Below are positions 44,856 to 53,518 of a stretch of DNA of 64,000 nt, piece after piece. The first letter of the stretch is position 1. Each line of letters begins with the position of its first letter. Source of the stretch: Poriferisulfidus sp965221375. GTDB taxonomy: Bacteria > Pseudomonadota > Gammaproteobacteria > Poriferisulfidales > Poriferisulfidaceae. The stretch covers positions 310,001 through 374,000 of the forward strand of contig OZ244883.1 in assembly GCA_965221375.1 (NCBI GenBank). The letters run 5' to 3'. A model generated the notes under the pieces. The model made no database searches, was not told the origin of the DNA, and saw only the letters and a program-made list of their open reading frames with translations. The position numbers and the translations under genes are program-made.

Positions 44856-45281
44856 CTATCCATCCAGACTCGTCCAAATCTTGAAGTCCGTGGTGTTCAA
44901 ATCGGTCTTGCCAACCATGTCTCGCCGCATCTCTAGCACAAGATTTGCAAGAGCCGTTTCTTTCTCGTCGTGGGTTGATTTCTTTTCTCTTTTTTCTACG
45001 GATTCCAGAAACTGGTTTGCCTGGCGGATTATGCTGTCCGGACAGTACAGCCATGCGAGCCTCAATTGCCGAATGAATTCATTTTTGCTTTTCGAACACT
45101 GGGAGTTTTCGTAGAAACCATCTATCGAATCGAGGAAACGTTTATAGCGTTTTTCCCTGCGGATGTGTGCTTCCCACTTCCGTTTCGAGAGTTGGTTCAG
45201 GAACCATATGAAGACGGCACCCAAAGCAGTGACGACGATGCCCAAAAACGACCACCAACTACTATCGTTTTCCATATCCAA
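44856..45281 (-). CDS. Hypothetical protein with N-terminal membrane anchor (141 aa)
   Basis: One hydrophobic helix near the N-terminus (WWSFLGIVVTALGAVFIWFL) followed by about 110 charged, helical cytoplasmic residues (KRKWEAHIRREKRYKRFLDS, NQFLESVEKREKKSTHDEKE). No family recognised. Same strand as and 157 bp upstream of the AAA ATPase gene, so possibly co-transcribed. A start two codons downstream is equally possible. Confidence 0.5.
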   Translation of the reverse strand: MDMENDSSWWSFLGIVVTALGAVFIWFLNQLSKRKWEAHIRREKRYKRFLDSIDGFYENSQCSKSKNEFIRQLRLAWLYCPDSIIRQANQFLESVEKREKKSTHDEKETALANLVLEMRRDMVGKTDLNTTDFKIWTSLDG

Positions 45282-45675
45282 AGTTCCTTCGGATTATGTT
45301 CGAGCGCCATACATTATATTAAATTCAAACATAATGCCTGGCCTGTGTTTTCGTTTAGGACTCTTGAGACGCTGAGGGCATCTTCAGCTGCTGGAATTTC
45401 TCCGATACTGGCCGATTGGGTTTGAAGTTGTTGAACTCGAGGGCGCCAGTCAAACTACCAAGTGACTGCCGTTTGATCCAACCTCAGCCGCTCGATCCTC
45501 CTAGCCCTTATAGTTCGGTTGTATTTCGGCACGGCTGACGTCAACAAAAGCTGTCGGAGCGCGTGATGAACCTCGCATGAGCGAGATATTCCGTGCCTCA
45601 GTTTCCGCCGATATTAACCGGACATAATTCCCAGACCGGTCCTATAACATAGACATGTAATGCGGGAGCAAGACA
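45282..45675. other. Intergenic region upstream of the Phd-type antitoxin
   Basis: About 394 bp between the divergent membrane-protein and antitoxin genes. Must contain both promoters; a TATAAC-like element lies close upstream of the antitoxin. No convincing gene, RNA or repeat seen; a short open minus-strand stretch around 45350-45480 has no start. Confidence 0.35.
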
Positions 45676-45900
45676 ATGAAAACCATCAGTGTTGCTAAAT
45701 TCAGGGAGCAGTGTTTGGCCCTACTCGAAGAGCTTAATCCCGAGGGCCTGGTCATCACCAAGTACGGCAAGCCGGTTGCGCGGCTGGTACCGTTCGAGCG
45801 CGAACATGAGGAGTTGATTGGCAGCCTGCATCACAAGGTAAAGGTCCGGGGAGACATTCTGTCGACCGGTGAGACATGGAACGCCGGTGCTGAATCTTGA
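45676..45900 (+). CDS. Phd/YefM-type antitoxin
   Basis: 74 residues. N-terminal MKTISVAKFREQCLALLEEL and ITKYGKPVARLVPFE are the Phd/YefM DNA-binding fold; the C-terminal GSLHHKVKVRGDILSTGETWNAG is the toxin-neutralising tail typical of partners of PIN-domain (VapC) toxins. It should repress its own promoter. The toxin gene that overlaps its 3' end is truncated. Confidence 0.88.
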   Translation: MKTISVAKFREQCLALLEELNPEGLVITKYGKPVARLVPFEREHEELIGSLHHKVKVRGDILSTGETWNAGAES

Positions 45901-45961
45901 CACCCACATTTCCAGCCGCACATTGACAGGCCAGAACCTGACGTCCTCTATCGAACTTTAA
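45887..45961 (+). pseudogene. VapC (PIN-domain) toxin N-terminal remnant
   Basis: A GTG overlapping the antitoxin 3' end opens a frame reading VLNLDTHISSRTLTGQNL and stopping at 45961 after 24 residues. V/MLNLDTH is the canonical start of PIN toxins and Asp5 the first catalytic acid. The rest of the 120-140 residue domain is absent; beyond it lies the 3' end of the fic gene. The toxin is therefore dead and the antitoxin orphaned. Confidence 0.7.
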
Positions 45962-45975
45962 ACGTTTGCGGGCAC

Positions 45976-47514
45976 TTACGCGGCCTGCTCCAGTGACCGC
46001 GCAACCCGGCCCGCCACAAACTTCGCGAACGGCCTGATATCCTGATCGACGCTGGCGCTCTCAAGCGCTGCGAGGTAGACATCACGATCCTCGATTCGGA
46101 TGATGGTCCAGGGATAGCCGCCGGATGCCAGCATCGCATTCATGACAAAGCGTGCCATACGCCCGTTGCCATCCGGGTAAGGGTGAATGTAACCGAACAT
46201 CCAGTGCCCGAGCACGGCGCGAACGGAAGGTTCGATTTCGGTTGTCAGAAGATCGAACAAGGCCGGCATCGCATCGCGCACCACTTCCTGCCGCGGTGGT
46301 ACATGCCGTGATCCACGCAAGAATACGGCTTCGTTGCGGTAACCCGCCAGGGCGGAAGGCGGGACCAAGCCGGCAGCGACGCAAGGTTGAAACAACTCTC
46401 GATACCAGTCATGGCAAGACTCGCGGACCAGAGCGCCGGTTTCACCGCCCCCAATAATCCCACTCACTGCCGCTCGCACAAGCTGGAACGCTTGCCAGTA
46501 ACCTCGCGCGGCCAGCGCATCGCGGCTCTGTCGGTCGGTGTCATAATCGTTCGGATTCCAGTTGCCCGCGCGTACCTGGTCGACCAGCTCCGGCGTAACG
46601 TGGTAACCCTCAATCGACAGCGAGTGATAGGCATCGCTTCGATAAATATCATCGACGAAGGACAAGTAGGCATGGGTGTCTTTGGGCAAGCCAGGCGTTT
46701 CAGGAAATGCTGCGATTACAGGCTCTCGCATCCTCTCCCACAATGACTGCAGGCGGCGGACGATTGGCGCCTGTGCCCGACTCAGCGCATCAAAAGTATG
46801 TTCTGGCTTGAACGGATCGGCTTCGCGGACATCGTAACCGGCGCGTCTCATGACGTTCAGGATTTCATCGGCCACTTTATCCTCGCCGATTCGACGGAAG
46901 GCGCCGGCCAACCGGCCGGCGATCACCGAATGACCGCCGTCAAGCAGTCGCCCGAGCACGTCAGTCGCATCGTGGATACCCGAGAGTACGACCTTCGCCT
47001 CGACCGGATACCGAACAAAAAACGCTTCCGGCACGCGCACCAATGCCGCTTCGGGGGCAAACAGCCGCAGTCCGTCCTGATCCGTCAGGTCGGTGTTCGG
47101 TGGCATGTCTTTTTGTTTGAGGTCGTACAAAGACGTGCCGAATAACAGGTCGATGGTGTTGTTGGTGCCTTTGGGTGAGTAGATGATGACCTGCTGCGGG
47201 ATGACGGTGTGTTGTGCGTGGAACAGCAATGATTGTTTTGGGGACAGGTGCCAGTCTGACCCGAACCGGGCCGCACAATAGGTTGCGCAGAATTCCCAGA
47301 AAGAAGCGAACCAAGGCGTCGTATCGTCCGGATCGGCATCCGGGCTGCAGGAAATCAACCAGCCCTTTATCACCTCGCGCAAAAAACCGGTGTTGATTAG
47401 CCGCTCGCGGTGAGCGCGCGTCAGCTCGCTGGAGCGAAAGGCCCGCCGTTCTCCGTCTCGGAGCTTCTGGAGTTGCGTCAGCGACTCAGCAAGCTTCTCG
47501 TTTGGTGTGGCCAT
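45976..47514 (-). CDS. Fic family protein (AMP transferase type) with inhibitory motif
   Basis: 512 residues. The Fic core motif is HPYPDGNGRMARFVMNAML near residue 442, with all catalytic residues. The inhibitory S/T-x3-E-G/N motif is SLSIEG near residue 297, placing it N-terminal to the core (class II), so the enzyme should be autoinhibited. Residues 1-250 are an unassigned N-terminal domain containing FGTSLYDLKQKDMPP and VRVPEAFFVRYPVEAKVVLSGI. Likely transfers AMP or another nucleotide to a target protein; target unknown. Single gene converging on the decayed toxin-antitoxin unit. Confidence 0.9.
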   Translation of the reverse strand: MATPNEKLAESLTQLQKLRDGERRAFRSSELTRAHRERLINTGFLREVIKGWLISCSPDADPDDTTPWFASFWEFCATYCAARFGSDWHLSPKQSLLFHAQHTVIPQQVIIYSPKGTNNTIDLLFGTSLYDLKQKDMPPNTDLTDQDGLRLFAPEAALVRVPEAFFVRYPVEAKVVLSGIHDATDVLGRLLDGGHSVIAGRLAGAFRRIGEDKVADEILNVMRRAGYDVREADPFKPEHTFDALSRAQAPIVRRLQSLWERMREPVIAAFPETPGLPKDTHAYLSFVDDIYRSDAYHSLSIEGYHVTPELVDQVRAGNWNPNDYDTDRQSRDALAARGYWQAFQLVRAAVSGIIGGGETGALVRESCHDWYRELFQPCVAAGLVPPSALAGYRNEAVFLRGSRHVPPRQEVVRDAMPALFDLLTTEIEPSVRAVLGHWMFGYIHPYPDGNGRMARFVMNAMLASGGYPWTIIRIEDRDVYLAALESASVDQDIRPFAKFVAGRVARSLEQAA

Positions 47515-47753
47515 GTCGGATTAACCCGTGTACTAAAGCAAGTGTAATGTGTTGTGCAAATACAAGTATATAGTGCTGCATACGAACAAGTCGATCGTAC
47601 TACTCAGCCACACCAGCATCTCGACCGACACCCGGATGCGCGCCGCGACTGGACTGCGCTCGGCGGGTCTTGCAGAGTTTGGAATTTATGCTACTATTGC
47701 GGACACAGTGGGCGATAGGGTGACGATAACTTTTCGAATGGAGGCCAGTTATT
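47515..47753. other. Intergenic region with left copy of a diverged flanking repeat
   Basis: Holds the fic promoter (minus) and that of the autotransporter (plus). 47528-47640 is related to 53019-53129. A frame across the end of the repeat (LLSHTSISTDTRMRAATGL) looks like the N-terminus of a ribbon-helix-helix antitoxin but has no proper start and is not followed by a domain I recognise. Confidence 0.4.
47528..47640 (+). repeat. Diverged direct repeat, left copy
   Basis: Shares with 53019-53129, in the same order and near-equal spacing, GTGTA, GCAAGT(G/A)TAA, GTG(T/C)TG, ATACAAGT, TAGTGCTGCA and CCCGGATG. The two copies bracket the autotransporter gene about 5.49 kb apart. Confidence 0.6.
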
Positions 47754-50700
47754 TTGAAGTTCGTGACGGTGATCTCGGTGCCGATGTGTAGCGCTCAATC
47801 CACTTCCTCCCCTCGAGTACGAGCCCGGCGCAACGGGTTCCTTGCCTTTGGGGTGCTGTTTCTGTTGATGGCGGCGCCATGGCTGGAGGCGCAGGCAAGT
47901 TCACACCCACCCGCACGGCACAAGGTCGAGAGGGTGGTGCCGTCGGAACAGGAAATAGAGGGTGATACCGTCGAATGGCGTCTCGAATTTACATTCGATG
48001 TGACGATTTCCTCGTCCGATGCCTTTTATCTAAAAAGAGTAGAGTTTGAGCCGCCCGCGGGTAACAGACGTTGGGACTCGGGGATTGTGACGTACTCGAA
48101 GCATAACAATTCGAATAAGGTGTACGATGTCAAATTCACGAATTTTGGCGGCAGGGAGGGTGTTCTCGCATTCGGCATTGACTGCCAGTACATAACAGGC
48201 AACGGGCAAAACTGTTCCTACAGTTGGGCCTACCGTACTACCGATGTAAGAGATATTGTCCACAATGCGCATTACATAGTCGACAACATCCACCCGCAAC
48301 CCACGATTACGGGAATTCCGGAGGAAATGGGAACGTTGTCGCATCAGGTCACATTTACGTTTCACGAAGACGTCACTGGGTTTGCACTGGACGATATCAG
48401 TACCGACAATGGAAGGTTTTCCAATTTCAGCAAGACGAGCAACCGGGTGTACACAGCGGATTTGACGTTGCAGCGGAAAGGTCCTGTCACGGTATCGGTA
48501 CGCGCAAATGCGGCCGAGGATGGACGGGGAAATGACAGCCTGGCGAGTTCGTTTTCGGCGACATTCGATACGACCGCTCCAAGGGTCACTTCCCTCGAAC
48601 GGCAGGACCCGACGGCGTACCACACGGACGCCAACACGCTGAAGTGGCGAGTGGTGTTCAGCGAAGAAGTGACGGGAGTAGCGGCGGAGGACTTCGAGGT
48701 GTCCGGGACGACGGCCGGCTTGAGCGTGAGCAGCTCGTCCGGGAGTCAAATTGACGTGACTGCCAGTGGCGGTGATCTGGCGAATTTAGACGGCGTGGTG
48801 CGGTTGGGCTTCAAGAGTGGATACACGATTACGGACCTCGCGGGCAACGCGCTGACCAACGCGACGCCGACAGGGTCCATAAAGGACAGTTACTTGCTGG
48901 ACAATACCGCTCCTTCGTTGGTGTCGGTTGTACGGACCACGCGGGAGAACATCAGCACGCCGGTGAAATATGAGACGAACGCAGGCTCGGTGTTCTGGCG
49001 GATGACGTTCAGCGAGAGAGTGACGGGGCTCACTTACCAGGATTTCTCTTTGTCCGGAAGGGATTCGTTGACGGGGAAGACGTTGTTCGGGGGAGTCGGG
49101 GCGTGGGTGATAGAGGATACAGGCGGGACCCAGTATCTCGTGCACGCCAGCGGGGGTGATATACCGACTTTTAACGGTGTGGTGACGCTGAGCTTAAAGT
49201 CGAACCACGGCATCAAAGACGACTTCAATCGCCCGCTGACAACGAGGACTCCGACGGGGGTTAATGAGAACAGCTACTTGATGGACCGTGTCGCTCCGAC
49301 GGTGACCATCAGCGGGGTTCCGTCGGTGGCCAACGGCGTGTTCACGGCGACGTTGCGCTTCAGCGAGGTGGTGAACGACTTCGAGGTCGGTGATATCACC
49401 GCCACTGGGGCCAGCCTGTCGTCCTTTACGGCTACGACGGAGGGGCAGGAGTGGACGGTGGCGGTGACGCCGACCGCGGACTACCAGTTGGCGGTGGCGA
49501 GGAATGTGGCCAGGGATGCCGCGGGCAATGGCAATATAGCCAATGCCGGCAGTGGGGCGTCGGGGACCCACGGAGGCGTGACGGTGAGCCCGGAGAATCT
49601 GGCGATGGACGAGGGTTCGTCGAACACTTTCACGGTGGTGCTGGATGTGGTGCCCACAGGGGATGTGGCGGTGGCGCTGACGTCGGACAATGAGGACGTG
49701 ACGCTGAGCAACGGGACGCTGACGTTTACGACAACGAACTGGAACAGTGCACAGACGGTGACAGTGAGTGCGGCCGAGGACGATGCGGATGCGGCGACCG
49801 ACCTCGCTACGGTGACGGTGAATCCGTCAGGCGGGGGTTATGACGCGGTGGTGGATGAGACGGTGAATGTGACGGTGACCGACGACGATGCGGCGGGCGC
49901 GGGGCTGACGATGGCGCCGGCGAGTTTGACAATCACGGAGGGGGAGTCGGGGACCTTCACGGTGGCGCTGGCGGCAGTGCCGACCGGGACGGTGACGGTG
50001 GCGGTCTCGTCGGATCATGGCGAGGTGACCGTCAGTCCCACCAGTCTGACCTTTACAACCTCGAACTGGAATGTGACGCAGACCGGGACGGTCAGTGCGG
50101 CCGAGGATGACGATACGACGAACGAGAGCGCCACGCTGAGTGCCGATCCCTCGGGCGGCGGCTATGACGACCTCGCGGACAGCTCGATGCCGGTGACGGT
50201 AACCGACGACGATGCGGCGGGCGCAGGGCTGACGATGGCGCCGGCGAGTCTGACGATCGCGGAGGGGGAGTCGGGGACCTTCACGGTGGTGCTGGTGGCG
50301 GTGCCGACCGGGACGGTGACGGTGGCGGTGTCTTCGGATAATCGCGAGGTGACCGTCAACCCCGCCAGTCTGACCTTCACGACTTCGAACTGGAATGTGG
50401 CGCAGACCGGGACGGTCAGCGCGGCCGAGGATAACGACGCGACGAACGAGAGCGCCACGCTGAGTGCCGATCCTTCGGGCGGCGGCTACGGCGACGTTGC
50501 GGACGGCACCCTGCCGGTGACGGTGACCGACGACGATGCGGCAGGCGCAGGGCTGACGATGGTGCCGACGAGCCTGACGATTGCGGAGGGTGAGTCGGGA
50601 ACTTTCACGCTGACGCTGGCGGCGGTTCCGACCGGAACGGTGACGGTGGCGGTGTCTTCGGATCATCGCGAGGTGACCGTCAGTCCCACCAGTCTGACCT

Positions 50701-52880
50701 TCACGACCTCCAATTGGAATGTGGCGCAGACGGGGACGGTCAGCGCGGCCGAGGATGACGATACGGTGAACGACAGCGCCACGCTGACCGCCGATCCTTC
50801 GGGCGGCGGCTATGGCGATCTGGCGGACGGCACCCTGCCGGTGACGGTGACCGACGATGATGCGGCGGGCGCAGGGATGACGATGGCGCCGGCGAGTCTG
50901 ACGATCGCGGAAGGTGAGTCGGGGACCTTTACGGTGGTGCTGGTGGCGGTGCCGACCGGGACGGTGACGGTGGCGGTCTCGTCGGACCATGATGAGGTGA
51001 CCATCGACCCGGCCAGTCTGACCTTCACAACCTCGAACTGGAATGTGGCGCAGACCGGGACGGTCAGCGCGGCCGAGGACGACGATGCGACGAACGACAG
51101 CGCCACGCTGACTGCCGATTCTTCGGGCGGCGGCTATGGCGATGTTGCGGACGGCACCCTGCCGGTGACGGTGACCGACGACGATGTGTCCGGTGCAGAG
51201 ATGATGATGGAGCCGGAGAGCCTGACAATTGCGGAGGGCGAGTCGGAGACCTTCACGGTGGCACTGGCGGTGGCGCCGATGGGGACGGTGACGGTGGCGG
51301 TCTCGTCGGACCATGACGGAGTGACCATCGACCCGGCCAGTCTGACCTTTACGACCGTGAACTGGAATGTGGCGCAGACCGGGACGGTCAGCACGGTCGA
51401 GGACGACGATGCGGCGGACGAGAACGTCACGTTGACCGCCGACCCCTCGGGGGGTGGTTATGGCGATCTTGCGGACGGCGCTCTGCCGGTGACGGTGACC
51501 GACGAAGATGCGACGGACGAGGAGACGGCTTGGGAGAAAAAGGTGGTGGAAGAAGTGTTGGCCAATGTGTCACTGGGGCTGTTGAGGAGTGCTCGGGATG
51601 TGTTGCGCCAACGGGTTGAGGCCGAGCCGGAGAGCGGTTTGGAGATGGACTTCTCCAGCGCGTTACGCGCCCTGGAGACGGATTCGGCAGGTTCGGCAGG
51701 GATGTCGGAGGCGTTGGGCGACAGCCACTTCACGCTGGCATTGGACGGGGAGTCGGGCCAGGGGTCCGGCTGGACGATATGGGGACGGGGCAGTTATCTC
51801 GACATCGAGGGTGAAGGTCGCGGCGATTCCGATCATGAAATCGAATTGCAGACGGCCTGGCTGGGTCTCGACCGTAACTTTGGTGATGATGTGCTGGGCG
51901 GCGTAGCGCTGTCGTATGCGGATATGGAGGCCGACTACAGTCTCAATCCGACCGGAGAGACGGTGAGGAAGGGCGAGCTGGAGATGGAGTTGACCACGGT
52001 TCATCCGTATGCGCGTTGGGAGAGATCTGCGGAATCTGAGGCCTGGGCGATGCTGGGCTTCGGTCAGGGCGATGTGGAGTTGACTTCGGATGTCACCGAT
52101 AACAAGACGATTGAGAGTGATGTGGATTACTGGATGGTCACCGTGGGCGGGCGCGAGGCACTGAGTCCGATGTCGGGAATGGCGCTGGCGCTGGTGGCGG
52201 ATGTCGGTTATGCGCGTCTGGAGACGGATGCGACGTCGGAGGAGTCGTCGATTGATGACCTGCGTCTGGAGTCATGGCAGGCGCGTGCAGGCGTGGAGGC
52301 ACAGACGGACTGGGGAGACGGGGCCACTCCGTTCGGGGCCATCTATGGCCGCTACGACGGCGGCGATGGCGCGGAAGGAGCGGGCCTGGAGTTGCGCGGC
52401 GGGTTGAGCATGACGCAGAAGGCTTCGCGGCTGCAGTTGGATATTGAGGGCCACTGGGTGGCGGCGCACAGTGAGAGTGATTACGAGGAGTGGGGCGCGA
52501 GTGTGATGGCGGCGGTATTGCCGGCGGCGGATCGTCGCGGCTGGTCGTGGCAGGTGCGTTCGGGCTTGGGTCAGGAGGCGAGCGATTCATCGGTGCTGTG
52601 GGGCGAAGAGAAACTGGAGTCGCTGGTGGAGACGGAGCAGTCGCACGAGTTGTCGCTGTCGGCCTCGGTGGGCTGGGGCTTTGGTTTGGCGACAGGCCGA
52701 GGAGTGTTGACGCCGTTTGCGGAGACCGCGATGACGTCGGGCGAATGGGATGAGGCGAAGTTGGGGTTGCGTTACATCCTGCCGGAGACGGAGAAGTGGT
52801 CACTGGAGTTGTCGCTGGGGCAGCGCCAGGAAGAAGAGGTGGGCAATTTCATCGGCGTAGAGTTCAGTTTGCGGAATTAA
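47754..52880 (+). CDS. Giant Calx-beta-repeat autotransporter-like surface protein (1708 aa)
   Basis: Starts with TTG preceded by GGAGG nine bases upstream. A signal peptide (FLAFGVLFLLMAAPWLEAQA) lies about residues 29-49 after a basic stretch. Residues about 55-605 are bacterial Ig-like modules with recurring AP(T/S)VTISG and FSE(E/D)V patterns (RVAPTVTISGVPS, VRWRVVFSEEVTG-like). Residues about 607-1254 are six Calx-beta-like modules of 108 residues, each with SLTI(A/T)EGES-type starts and VTVTDDDA-type ends and many Asp/Glu, so calcium binding is likely. The last about 370 residues form a beta-barrel: alternating strands (WTIWGRGSYLDIEG, GGVALSYADMEADY) ending EEVGNFIGVEFSLRN with the terminal aromatic/Asn expected of autotransporters. 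A surface adhesin is inferred. A terminator follows. Confidence 0.88.
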   Translation: MKFVTVISVPMCSAQSTSSPRVRARRNGFLAFGVLFLLMAAPWLEAQASSHPPARHKVERVVPSEQEIEGDTVEWRLEFTFDVTISSSDAFYLKRVEFEPPAGNRRWDSGIVTYSKHNNSNKVYDVKFTNFGGREGVLAFGIDCQYITGNGQNCSYSWAYRTTDVRDIVHNAHYIVDNIHPQPTITGIPEEMGTLSHQVTFTFHEDVTGFALDDISTDNGRFSNFSKTSNRVYTADLTLQRKGPVTVSVRANAAEDGRGNDSLASSFSATFDTTAPRVTSLERQDPTAYHTDANTLKWRVVFSEEVTGVAAEDFEVSGTTAGLSVSSSSGSQIDVTASGGDLANLDGVVRLGFKSGYTITDLAGNALTNATPTGSIKDSYLLDNTAPSLVSVVRTTRENISTPVKYETNAGSVFWRMTFSERVTGLTYQDFSLSGRDSLTGKTLFGGVGAWVIEDTGGTQYLVHASGGDIPTFNGVVTLSLKSNHGIKDDFNRPLTTRTPTGVNENSYLMDRVAPTVTISGVPSVANGVFTATLRFSEVVNDFEVGDITATGASLSSFTATTEGQEWTVAVTPTADYQLAVARNVARDAAGNGNIANAGSGASGTHGGVTVSPENLAMDEGSSNTFTVVLDVVPTGDVAVALTSDNEDVTLSNGTLTFTTTNWNSAQTVTVSAAEDDADAATDLATVTVNPSGGGYDAVVDETVNVTVTDDDAAGAGLTMAPASLTITEGESGTFTVALAAVPTGTVTVAVSSDHGEVTVSPTSLTFTTSNWNVTQTGTVSAAEDDDTTNESATLSADPSGGGYDDLADSSMPVTVTDDDAAGAGLTMAPASLTIAEGESGTFTVVLVAVPTGTVTVAVSSDNREVTVNPASLTFTTSNWNVAQTGTVSAAEDNDATNESATLSADPSGGGYGDVADGTLPVTVTDDDAAGAGLTMVPTSLTIAEGESGTFTLTLAAVPTGTVTVAVSSDHREVTVSPTSLTFTTSNWNVAQTGTVSAAEDDDTVNDSATLTADPSGGGYGDLADGTLPVTVTDDDAAGAGMTMAPASLTIAEGESGTFTVVLVAVPTGTVTVAVSSDHDEVTIDPASLTFTTSNWNVAQTGTVSAAEDDDATNDSATLTADSSGGGYGDVADGTLPVTVTDDDVSGAEMMMEPESLTIAEGESETFTVALAVAPMGTVTVAVSSDHDGVTIDPASLTFTTVNWNVAQTGTVSTVEDDDAADENVTLTADPSGGGYGDLADGALPVTVTDEDATDEETAWEKKVVEEVLANVSLGLLRSARDVLRQRVEAEPESGLEMDFSSALRALETDSAGSAGMSEALGDSHFTLALDGESGQGSGWTIWGRGSYLDIEGEGRGDSDHEIELQTAWLGLDRNFGDDVLGGVALSYADMEADYSLNPTGETVRKGELEMELTTVHPYARWERSAESEAWAMLGFGQGDVELTSDVTDNKTIESDVDYWMVTVGGREALSPMSGMALALVADVGYARLETDATSEESSIDDLRLESWQARAGVEAQTDWGDGATPFGAIYGRYDGGDGAEGAGLELRGGLSMTQKASRLQLDIEGHWVAAHSESDYEEWGASVMAAVLPAADRRGWSWQVRSGLGQEASDSSVLWGEEKLESLVETEQSHELSLSASVGWGFGLATGRGVLTPFAETAMTSGEWDEAKLGLRYILPETEKWSLELSLGQRQEEEVGNFIGVEFSLRN
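49572..51515 (+). repeat. Six in-frame 324-bp repeats (Calx-beta modules)
   Basis: Module starts at 49572, 49896, 50220, 50544, 50868 and 51192, exactly 324 bp (108 codons) apart. Modules 2-5 are very similar at DNA level, the sixth more diverged and the first most diverged. The exact period and similarity suggest recent expansion by unequal recombination, so copy number may vary between strains. Confidence 0.95.
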
Positions 52881-52897
52881 CCTGGATTGATATTAAA

Positions 52898-52940
52898 CTC
52901 AGCGCCGCTTGGTATTACAAAGAGGGGCGCTGAGGGTTTT
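52898..52940 (+). terminator. Rho-independent terminator after the autotransporter gene
   Basis: Perfect 9-bp stem CTCAGCGCC / GGCGCTGAG (52898-52906 with 52926-52934), 19-base loop, followed by GGTTTTC. Located 18 bp after the stop codon. Confidence 0.6.
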
Positions 52941-52994
52941 CTGATGAAAAGCTGGGTATAAGCGAGCCCAGCATCAAATACAGTAGCCACAGTC

Positions 52995-53014
52995 AACCCG
53001 CAGAGTTGCGGGTT
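52995..53014. repeat. Short perfect inverted repeat
   Basis: AACCCGCA-GAGT-TGCGGGTT, 8-bp stem with 4-base loop, immediately before the right copy of the flanking repeat. Could be a terminator for the minus-strand operon ending at 53102 or an operator of a lost gene. Confidence 0.4.
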
Positions 53015-53018
53015 ATCC

Positions 53019-53129
53019 GTGTATCTTCGCAAGTATAACGTGCTGCACCGATACAAGTTTTTAGTGCTGCAACTGAACATAAATTATGTTGTTCAGCTGC
53101 ATTAGCCTCCCGGTCGACGCCCGGATGTA
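53019..53129 (+). repeat. Diverged direct repeat, right copy
   Basis: Relative of 47528-47640. Its end overlaps the 3' end of the gene at 53102. On the plus strand it reads CISLPVDARMYAVACALA, which again resembles the start of a ribbon-helix-helix antitoxin (compare SISTDTRMRAATGL in the left copy). Confidence 0.55.
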
Positions 53130-53518
53130 CGCCGTCGCGTGCGCACTTGCTGCATGGTGGCAATCACGGACGAAGCATCCAATGTATCCAACAAGGAGGA
53201 GGCCTGTTGTGCAAGTGCGCCAACATCGGCAGTAGCCGCGTCCGGTGTGAGCCCCAACTGCTGATTTACGCCTTCGAGCCCCCCGACCTGAATTTTAAGC
53301 AGCGTGCTGTGGGAGACTTGGGTGCGGTCTTCAATCTCGCCGAAAGCTTCGGCACCCCATTTTTCGAAATGCTGCTGAAGGGTGGTGCAGCAGGTATGGA
53401 AGTCGCTCGCCGAACAGTCCACTCCTGCGCCTTCACGGCGCGTGACATTCAAGGCGTGGGCACAAGCGTGTGTATTGGCGACCAGCAAGCGTTCAAAGGG
53501 GCAACGCAGTTCCTTCAT
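53102..53518 (-). CDS. Conserved small Cys-containing protein at the end of the carbon-metabolism operon
   Basis: 138 residues from the ATG at 53518, which forms ATGA with the reductase stop. Several cysteines and histidines in the first half (LRCPFERLLVANTHACAHAL, GVDCSASDFHTCCTTLQQHF) could bind metal or an Fe-S cluster. I recall similar proteins next to this type of reductase in other gammaproteobacteria, but know no function. The C-terminus (VRTRRRTSGRRPGG) runs into a repeat shared with 47.6 kb, so its natural end may have been altered by the island boundary. Confidence 0.65.
   Translation of the reverse strand: MKELRCPFERLLVANTHACAHALNVTRREGAGVDCSASDFHTCCTTLQQHFEKWGAEAFGEIEDRTQVSHSTLLKIQVGGLEGVNQQLGLTPDAATADVGALAQQASSLLDTLDASSVIATMQQVRTRRRTSGRRPGG

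Noticed and set aside
31454..47514. Full Tn7-like transposon
   Set aside because: No tnsA-E-like genes and no recognisable Tn7 ends; only the position downstream of glmS fits.
49827..51314. 495-residue Arg/His-rich open frame on the minus strand opposite the autotransporter
   Set aside because: It is a by-product of the GC-rich 324-bp coding repeats on the plus strand; its sequence is a low-complexity His/Arg repeat without start signals.
49572..51515. Regular repeat array that could be mistaken for a CRISPR or satellite
   Set aside because: Unit is 324 bp, in frame and encodes Calx-beta modules; no short repeats with unique spacers and no cas genes in the window.
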